Shown here: positions 8,649 through 13,465 of the stretch, one piece after another | Layout of the letters: each line of letters begins with the position of its first letter | How positions within the stretch are numbered: position 1 is the first letter of the stretch | NCBI GenBank assembly: GCA_002723015.1 | Contig: PBNG01000054.1 | Span: 1-13,465 of the forward strand | Reading direction: 5' to 3' | Length of the DNA: 13,465 nt | Origin: Roseibacillus sp. | GTDB taxonomy: Bacteria; Verrucomicrobiota; Verrucomicrobiae; Verrucomicrobiales; Akkermansiaceae | The notes under the pieces: generated by a model | Told to the model about the DNA's origin: nothing | Seen by the model: the letters and a program-made list of their open reading frames with translations, nothing else | The model's database searches: none | Made by a program: the position numbers and the translations under genes

Positions 8649-8752
8649 GGCTTCAGGGTAGAAGGCAGACGGCCGGAATAAAGGAAATGTTCACCCGGGG
8701 GCCTCCCGGAGTTGCTATCGCTGGACAATTCAAGCACCGTCGCAGGCACCTT
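8649..8752. promoter_or_regulatory. Divergent intergenic region, presumed promoters for both directions
   Basis: 104 nt between the GTG of the minus-strand nucleotidyltransferase and the chosen ATG of the plus-strand sulfatase. Both transcripts must start here or within neighbouring genes, so promoters are inferred from layout. I found no convincing -35/-10 pair on either strand. A short GC-rich inverted repeat, CCGGG (8695-8699) and CCCGG (8705-8709) around a 5-nt loop, could be an operator or chance. A weak AGG at 8744-8746 lies 6 nt before the sulfatase ATG. Confidence 0.4.
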
Positions 8753-10081
8753 ATGTGCCTTCGACTTTTCTTTTTTCTTCTCTGCGCTGCATCTGCTACT
8801 GCCACCATTGCGGGGGCCGAAAAATCAACTCCGCCCAACGTTCTCCTCATCATCTCGGATGATCAGGCGTGGGGAGACTACTCCTTTCTCGGACACCCCC
8901 ACATAAAGACCCCCCACCTTGACAAGTTGGAAGGCGAATCCCTGACTTACACCAGAGGCTACGTTGCTGCTCCGCTGTGCCGGCCTTCCCTCGCCTCCAT
9001 TTTCACAGGAAAGTATGCGCACGCGCATGGCATTACCGGAAATGACCCGCGCGTTCCTCCTGGCAGGAAGGGCGATCGCCGCAATCCCGAGCTTAGGCAG
9101 CTCTATGAGACGATTATGACCCGGATCAGTGAGGAGCCTGGACTCGCGCACCTCCTGGGTTCCGCAGGTTACCTCTCACTTCAGACGGGTAAGTGGTGGG
9201 AGGGCGACCCGAAAAAAAGAGGGGGATTCAGCCACGCCATGACACATGGAGACCCAGACCGTGGTGGACGACATGGAGATGCAGGCCTGAGGATCAGCCG
9301 ACAGGGAATCAAACCCATCAATGACTTCCTTGCCGAGGCTCGGCAAAAGAAGAAGCCCTTTTTCATCTGGCATGCTCCCTTTCTCCCCCACACTCCTCAT
9401 AATCCTCCCGAGCGCCTGTTTAAGAAATACCGGGCTAAATCGCCTTCAAGATTCATCGCCCGTTACTGGGCCATGTGCGAGTGGTTCGACGAGACGTGCG
9501 GCGAGTTACTCGCCAGAATCGATAAGGAAGGTCTCCGGGAAAATACGATCGTGCTCTACGTCACCGATAACGGATGGATCCAGAGTGCCGAAAGCGGGCG
9601 CTACGCGGCCCGCTCCAAGCGCTCCCCGAACGAGGGCGGTGTTCGCACCCCCATCATGATTCGATGGCCCCGGGTAATCGCCCAGAAGTTCGACGAAACC
9701 ACACTGGTTAGCTCCATCGACCTTGCGCCGACCATCTTGAAGGCCTGCGGCCTTCCAGTTCCAGCCTCAATGCCGGGTATTGACCTGCGCGACCGTGCTG
9801 CATTAATCAAACGCAACGCGGTTTTCGGGGCATCCTATGCCCATGACATTCTCGACGTCACTCACCCCAATCTCAGCCTCCAGACCCGCTACCTGGTTTC
9901 CGGGCAGTGGAAGCTGCTCGCGCACCGGGGCTCCGGCGCTACGGCGCAGAAGCTCGAACTGTATGACATTATTGCGGACCCGGCTGAAAAAAGGGATCTC
10001 GCACCCCAGCGCCCGGGCGAACTCAAGCGCCTCAGCGCCGCCCTCGACGCATGGTGGCCGGGACCTCCCTCCGGTCCATGA
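8753..10081 (+). CDS. Sulfatase-family protein with non-canonical C-R-P-S-L motif
   Basis: 442 residues from the ATG at 8753, chosen because a signal peptide (MCLRLFFFLLCAASATATIAG) begins there; the frame stays open to 8639 with a further ATG at 8687, but the added residues are arginine-rich and look non-coding. Sulfatase-fold landmarks: D36-D37 (LIISDDQAWGDYS), C76-R-P-S-L80 with IFTGK, TGKWWEG at about 145-151, HAPFLPHTPH (about 207-216), VTDNG (D272, N273) and SKRSPNEGGVRTPIMIRWP. Two usual active-site positions differ: Arg at +4 of the C-x-P-x-R motif is Leu, and the His of 'GKWH' is Trp. This CRPSL/GKWWEG pairing recalls a recurring sub-type in sulfatase-rich bacteria (from memory). It lies divergent to the sugar-nucleotide operon and leads a two-gene run. 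Sulfatase activity is likely but less certain than for its neighbours. Confidence 0.88.
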   Translation: MCLRLFFFLLCAASATATIAGAEKSTPPNVLLIISDDQAWGDYSFLGHPHIKTPHLDKLEGESLTYTRGYVAAPLCRPSLASIFTGKYAHAHGITGNDPRVPPGRKGDRRNPELRQLYETIMTRISEEPGLAHLLGSAGYLSLQTGKWWEGDPKKRGGFSHAMTHGDPDRGGRHGDAGLRISRQGIKPINDFLAEARQKKKPFFIWHAPFLPHTPHNPPERLFKKYRAKSPSRFIARYWAMCEWFDETCGELLARIDKEGLRENTIVLYVTDNGWIQSAESGRYAARSKRSPNEGGVRTPIMIRWPRVIAQKFDETTLVSSIDLAPTILKACGLPVPASMPGIDLRDRAALIKRNAVFGASYAHDILDVTHPNLSLQTRYLVSGQWKLLAHRGSGATAQKLELYDIIADPAEKRDLAPQRPGELKRLSAALDAWWPGPPSGP

Positions 10082-10155
10082 CCCCCTGTCCCGCTCGTCC
10101 GAGACAACGGGATTCGCCTTTTCGCCACCTAGGGCTTCACCCACGTTCAGGATCC

Positions 10156-11583
10156 ATGCTCCACTTACCCTTCCTTCTCCTGTGCCTGCTCATTCCGGTG
10201 GCATCCTCTGGCCAGCCCAACATTCTCTTCCTGTTCGCAGACGATCAGCGCAATCACACCCTCGGCTGCGCGGGCCATCCCGTGGTCAAGACTCCTCATC
10301 TCGACCGTCTCGCCGCCGGAGGCGTGCGATTCGAGAATGCGTTTGTCACCACCTCTACCTGCTGGGCCAGCCGGGCTTGCCTCTTCACCGGGTGCTACGA
10401 ACGCCGCCACCTCTACCGCACCTCCCCCGGGCCGCTCAATCCAGATCTCTGCGCAGCAAGTTACTTTACCCTGCTCAAGGCCGCTGGATACCGCACTGCC
10501 CATCTCGGTAAGGAGCATGTCGCTATCAGCAAGGACAGCGCCGCCGCCATGTGGGATATCCGGCGCCGTCTGGGCCGTAACCCCTACTTCAAGAAACAGG
10601 CTGACGGCAGCCTGCGGCACACCACACAGATCCTCGGCGACTGGGGTATCGAGTTCCTCAAGACACAACCTGTGGCCCAGCCCTTCTGCCTTCAGATCTC
10701 ATTCAACGCAACGCACGCGGAGGACGGGGACAAACGACCTGGAATTGGACACTTCCCCTGGCCGAGAGTCATGGACGAGGCCTACAAGAATCAGGAGATG
10801 CCCCTGCCTGCTCTCAACGCGACCGCCATCTATGAGTCGCAACCTGCATTTCTTAAGAATTCCCTCAACCGGGAGCGCTTCTTCTGGCGCTGGGATACTC
10901 CGGAAAAATATCAGACCAACATGCGGGCCTACTTTCGGATGCTGAGTGGAATCGATCACGTCATGGGCCGCCTCGTCGCCCAGCTCGACAGGCAGGGGCT
11001 CGCGGAAAACACCGTCATCATTTACTCAGCCGACAATGGCTTCTACCTCGGTGATCGCGGGTTTGCAGGAAAGTGGACCCACTATGATCAGTCCCTGCGC
11101 GTCCCGTTGATCGTATTCGATCCCCGCGCACCAAAAGAACATCGCGGAGTCGTCAGGAAGCAAATGGCCCTTAACAGCGACCTCGGATCCACCATGCTCG
11201 AGCTCGCCGGCCTCCCTGCGCCGGCAAGCCACACCGGCCGGAGCCTTCTCCCGATCCTGAGAGGGGCTCCTCCGACGGACTGGCGGACCGACTTCCTCTG
11301 CGAGTTCATTGCAGTTCCTCGGACCATCCCGCGCTGGGAGGGCGTGAGGGGAAAGGAGTGGCTCTACGCCCGCTACTTCGTCAACGGGCCGGACAGGCCT
11401 CCCTTCGAGTTTGCCCACGACCTGAGGGAGGACCCCCGGCAGCTGATCAATGTGGCCGCTTTACCATCCCAGTCGGTGACCGCACGACACACTCGTGCCC
11501 TCGCAAGGCTCCGCAAGCGCTGCGATCAACTGGTAGCCAGCAACGGGCTACGCCTGCAGGACCTGAGAACGAGAAAGAAGTAG
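10156..11583 (+). CDS. Sulfatase with C-W-A-S-R motif
   Basis: 475 residues from the ATG at 10156, where a signal peptide (MLHLPFLLLCLLIPVASSG) starts, with AGGA at 10149-10152 just upstream. The frame is open back to 10051 and holds an ATG at 10078 that overlaps the previous stop as ATGA, but that start would place 26 arginine-rich residues before the signal peptide, so it is less likely. Sulfatase landmarks from the chosen start: D29-D30 (LFADDQRNHTLGC), C69-W-A-S-R73 followed by CLFTG, LGKEH (K119, H121), FNATHAED (H187), SADNGFYLGDRG (D293, N294) and K306 (AGKWTHYDQSLRVP). All key positions are accounted for, with the common Ala-for-Pro variant of the formylglycine motif. It follows the previous sulfatase by 74 nt with no feature I can see in the gap, and is likely co-transcribed. 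Substrate unknown. Confidence 0.92.
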   Translation: MLHLPFLLLCLLIPVASSGQPNILFLFADDQRNHTLGCAGHPVVKTPHLDRLAAGGVRFENAFVTTSTCWASRACLFTGCYERRHLYRTSPGPLNPDLCAASYFTLLKAAGYRTAHLGKEHVAISKDSAAAMWDIRRRLGRNPYFKKQADGSLRHTTQILGDWGIEFLKTQPVAQPFCLQISFNATHAEDGDKRPGIGHFPWPRVMDEAYKNQEMPLPALNATAIYESQPAFLKNSLNRERFFWRWDTPEKYQTNMRAYFRMLSGIDHVMGRLVAQLDRQGLAENTVIIYSADNGFYLGDRGFAGKWTHYDQSLRVPLIVFDPRAPKEHRGVVRKQMALNSDLGSTMLELAGLPAPASHTGRSLLPILRGAPPTDWRTDFLCEFIAVPRTIPRWEGVRGKEWLYARYFVNGPDRPPFEFAHDLREDPRQLINVAALPSQSVTARHTRALARLRKRCDQLVASNGLRLQDLRTRKK

Positions 11584-11592
11584 GGGGGCCAC

Positions 11593-11615
11593 ACCGCCCC
11601 GGTCGCAAGGGTGGT
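11593..11615. terminator. Possible hairpin between two convergent genes
   Basis: In the 31-nt gap between convergent genes, ACCGCCC (11593-11599) can pair with GGGTGGT (11609-11615) through seven pairs including one G-U, around a 9-nt loop. On the plus strand a TTTT appears only at 11624-11627, and no T run follows on the minus strand, so it is not a classical intrinsic terminator. It is reported because both genes end here. Confidence 0.25.
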
Positions 11616-13465
11616 TACCTGATCTTTTCGATCGCCTCCACCACTCGAGCACCCTCCCCCCGGATCTTCTCCGGCATGACAGATTTGATTCTGTCCATGG
11701 GCACGACCCCATCCCGCCCGAGCGCCTCCAGCGCGTTGGCGGCGGCGAGCGACTCGTAGACATTTCCGTCATGGACCACCTTGACGAGAACCGGAAGGCT
11801 TCGCGCGCTCTCCCCGTGGTGACCCAGCGCTTCGGCAGCCACCACGCGCACATCAGGGGCGGGGTCGACAAGAAGATCAATAAGGCCCGCCTTGAGCGAA
11901 GCCGCCTCCCGCCCGGCTACCAGGGCCCCGGTAGCAGCCCAGTATCTTACCGTGGCCGATTCCGACTTCATGCTCCTGAGCAGATCCGCCGCGTCACCCA
12001 CGGTTGCGATGCTTGCTTTCAGAGCGACAGAGCAGACCTCCTCCCACTCCTCCGCGGGCAGAGCATTCACATGCTCATAAATGGTAGAGTCTGCACTCAG
12101 CCGCTGCGTCAGCCCTTCCGGGACCAGGCCGGTGTCTCTTGCGCCTGGCTCCAGAAGTTTCCCCCTCAGGGCCTCCTCCGCCGAAGTAAATCCGTTGCCT
12201 CCAGTTTTCGTGCTCTCCACGTCAAGCCGCCGCAGGGACTGGAGCGTCGCCTCGAATTCCTTTCCAGGCTGTTCTCGGAACGCATCATGAAGCTGCAATG
12301 GGTCGTATGCCGTGTTGTAGAATTCGATCCCGCCCCTGGGCTTCCAGTAGCGGGATTGGATCTCGTTACACTTCCCCGCCTTGAAGGCCTCATACCAGGA
12401 GCCCATGCTGGCAAGAACCCGGAAAGGATAGGTGTAGGCTTGCCCCAGTGGACGGTGGGGGGAGAAATTGCGAACATAGAGCTGCCACTTGGTGCGGATT
12501 GCCCGAACGGTATCATAACGCTCATCCATCCTCCCCCGGTAGAGGTAGACGAAGTCACGTTCCCGGGCATTGGGCCCGAGGAACGGCTTCCCCTCCCAGA
12601 TATCGGGAATCTTCAGTCCGCAGAGGTTGGCTGCCGCGGCCGGGAAATCAACGAACGCGACAAGCTGGTCAATAATGCCGGTGTCGTTCAGGGACTTGGG
12701 CGCAAGGTGCTTCCACTTCTCAGGAAAGCGAATGATCAGGGGAACCCGTGTCCCGGTGTCATGGATATTACGTTTACCCCGGGGAAGCGCGCCCCCGTGA
12801 TCCGAAAAGTAGAACACGATGGTGTTTTCGGCAGCCCCCGAGGCCTCCAGCTCCCTGAGCTGCTCACCGACCCACTTGTCCATCAGATGCATGTTATCAT
12901 AGTAGCGGGACCAGTTTTCCCTGATCTCCGGCGTGTCCGGATGAAACGGGGCGATCACCCCCAGGGGGACTTGCCTCGGGGGCAGGATACGCTGGGAGGG
13001 ATTACTGGCCTTCCGCCCACCATAGGCCTGGTCCGTGGTCTGTCCCTCATGAGACAAGGTGGTATTAAAGACCGCAAAAAATGGCTGACCTTTTTTCCTG
13101 TTCCGGTAGTGAGCCTTCTTCCCACTGGCATGCCACCCTACATCTTTCCATCCAGCCCTCCGGCCATTGATCGACATATTGTAGTCAGTCTTCGAGTTAT
13201 TGGTGCAGTAATAGCCTGCCTGCCGGAACAGCTGAGGATAATAGACAACCGCTGCCGGAACCCCTACGCTGCTCCGATGATTATGAAGGCCCAGCGTCGG
13301 TGCGTTCATCCCCGTAATCAGCGTTGAGCGGGCGACCGAGCATACGGGGGCAGACGAATAGGCATTCACGTAGCGCAGCCCTTCTGAGGCAAGCTGGTCG
13401 AGATGGGGCGTCCTTGCGTTCGGATCCCCATAGCACCCAAGGTAGGGACTGTTGTCCTCACTGGT
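11615..13465 (-). CDS. Sulfatase fused to C-terminal HEAT-like repeats (N-terminus outside window)
   Basis: 616 residues visible; the reading frame is open through the window edge, so the signal peptide and first metal aspartates are missing. Counting from the edge: SPYLGCYGDPNARTPHLDQL is the usual sulfatase N-terminal strand-helix, then C42-S-V-A-R46 with STLITGM (formylglycine motif with Val in place of Pro/Ala), CTNNSKTDYN near 87-96, H139 in NTTLSHEGQ, FSDHGGALPRGKRN (D222, H223, K231) and DTGTRVPLIIRFP. A typical DPLQLHDAF box closes the sulfatase part near residue 400. After a linker, about 477-587 hold alternating alanine/leucine-rich helices with 'D..VR..AA.ALG' units, as in HEAT repeats, probably a protein-binding or scaffold module. 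It is transcribed towards the plus-strand sulfatase pair. Sub-type resembles enzymes annotated as heparan N-sulfatase-like, but the substrate is unknown. Confidence 0.9.
   Translation of the reverse strand, partial: TSEDNSPYLGCYGDPNARTPHLDQLASEGLRYVNAYSSAPVCSVARSTLITGMNAPTLGLHNHRSSVGVPAAVVYYPQLFRQAGYYCTNNSKTDYNMSINGRRAGWKDVGWHASGKKAHYRNRKKGQPFFAVFNTTLSHEGQTTDQAYGGRKASNPSQRILPPRQVPLGVIAPFHPDTPEIRENWSRYYDNMHLMDKWVGEQLRELEASGAAENTIVFYFSDHGGALPRGKRNIHDTGTRVPLIIRFPEKWKHLAPKSLNDTGIIDQLVAFVDFPAAAANLCGLKIPDIWEGKPFLGPNARERDFVYLYRGRMDERYDTVRAIRTKWQLYVRNFSPHRPLGQAYTYPFRVLASMGSWYEAFKAGKCNEIQSRYWKPRGGIEFYNTAYDPLQLHDAFREQPGKEFEATLQSLRRLDVESTKTGGNGFTSAEEALRGKLLEPGARDTGLVPEGLTQRLSADSTIYEHVNALPAEEWEEVCSVALKASIATVGDAADLLRSMKSESATVRYWAATGALVAGREAASLKAGLIDLLVDPAPDVRVVAAEALGHHGESARSLPVLVKVVHDGNVYESLAAANALEALGRDGVVPMDRIKSVMPEKIRGEGARVVEAIEKIR

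Noticed and set aside
8639..8752. N-terminal extension of the CRPSL sulfatase
   Set aside because: The added residues are arginine-rich and precede a clean signal peptide starting at 8753; the extension would also overlap the divergent gene.
10051..10155. N-terminal extension of the CWASR sulfatase, including the ATG at 10078 overlapping the preceding stop
   Set aside because: A signal peptide starts at 10156 with AGGA just upstream; residues before it are Arg/Pro-rich and unlike a secretion signal. The ATGA overlap may still help coupling but is not needed.
11771..13327. 518-codon open frame on the plus strand, opposite the sulfatase-HEAT gene
   Set aside because: Its product has no recognisable domain and is rich in Arg, Pro and Gly, as expected for the complement of a GC-rich gene; the minus-strand frame has full sulfatase motifs.
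13367..13369. GTG as the start of the minus-strand sulfatase at the right edge
   Set aside because: The frame continues to the window edge and encodes a conserved sulfatase N-terminal segment (YLGCYGDPNARTPHLD), so the gene is cut by the window rather than starting here.

Overview
The window is a sulfatase-rich stretch of GC-rich bacterial DNA with nine protein genes and no RNA genes, insertion sequences or CRISPR. Six genes are type I (formylglycine-dependent) sulfatase family members of different sub-types, and most begin with visible signal peptides. Such dense, diverse sulfatase clusters, a sulfatase fused to HEAT-like repeats, and weak Shine-Dalgarno sequences point to the Planctomycetota/Verrucomicrobiota/Lentisphaerota group, most likely a verrucomicrobial or planctomycetal degrader of sulfated polysaccharides. 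This assignment is inference from gene content; no taxonomic marker is present.

Layout. (1) 2-4581, plus strand: a tight run of four genes, namely the C-terminal end of a sulfatase, a serine beta-lactamase-fold hydrolase (start overlaps the previous stop as ATGA), an iduronate-2-sulfatase-like protein and a second IDS/choline-sulfatase-like protein. Spacings are -4, 18 and 12 nt. (2) 4573-8648, minus strand: a two-gene overlapping operon encoding cytosolic sugar-nucleotide enzymes. First comes a GalU-like nucleotidyltransferase with degraded catalytic motifs, then a 1076-residue fusion of an L-fucokinase-like GHMP kinase with a UDPGP-type (UDP-sugar pyrophosphorylase) domain. Its 3' end overlaps the plus-strand sulfatase tail to tail by 9 nt. 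(3) 8753-11583, plus strand: two further sulfatases, one with a non-canonical C-x-P-x-L active-site motif and one with C-W-A-S-R. (4) 11615-13465, minus strand: a sulfatase with HEAT-like repeats at its C-terminus, cut by the window edge.

How the genes may work together (inference): exported sulfatases, possibly helped by the exported serine hydrolase removing ester groups, would strip a sulfated glycan. The embedded cytosolic operon could phosphorylate a released sugar at C1 and couple it to a nucleotide, or could serve exopolysaccharide synthesis. No glycoside hydrolase, transporter, regulator or sulfatase-maturing enzyme lies in the window, so the substrate cannot be named. The most unusual item is the GHMP kinase-UDPGP fusion paired with a GalU-like protein that appears to have lost its signature residues.
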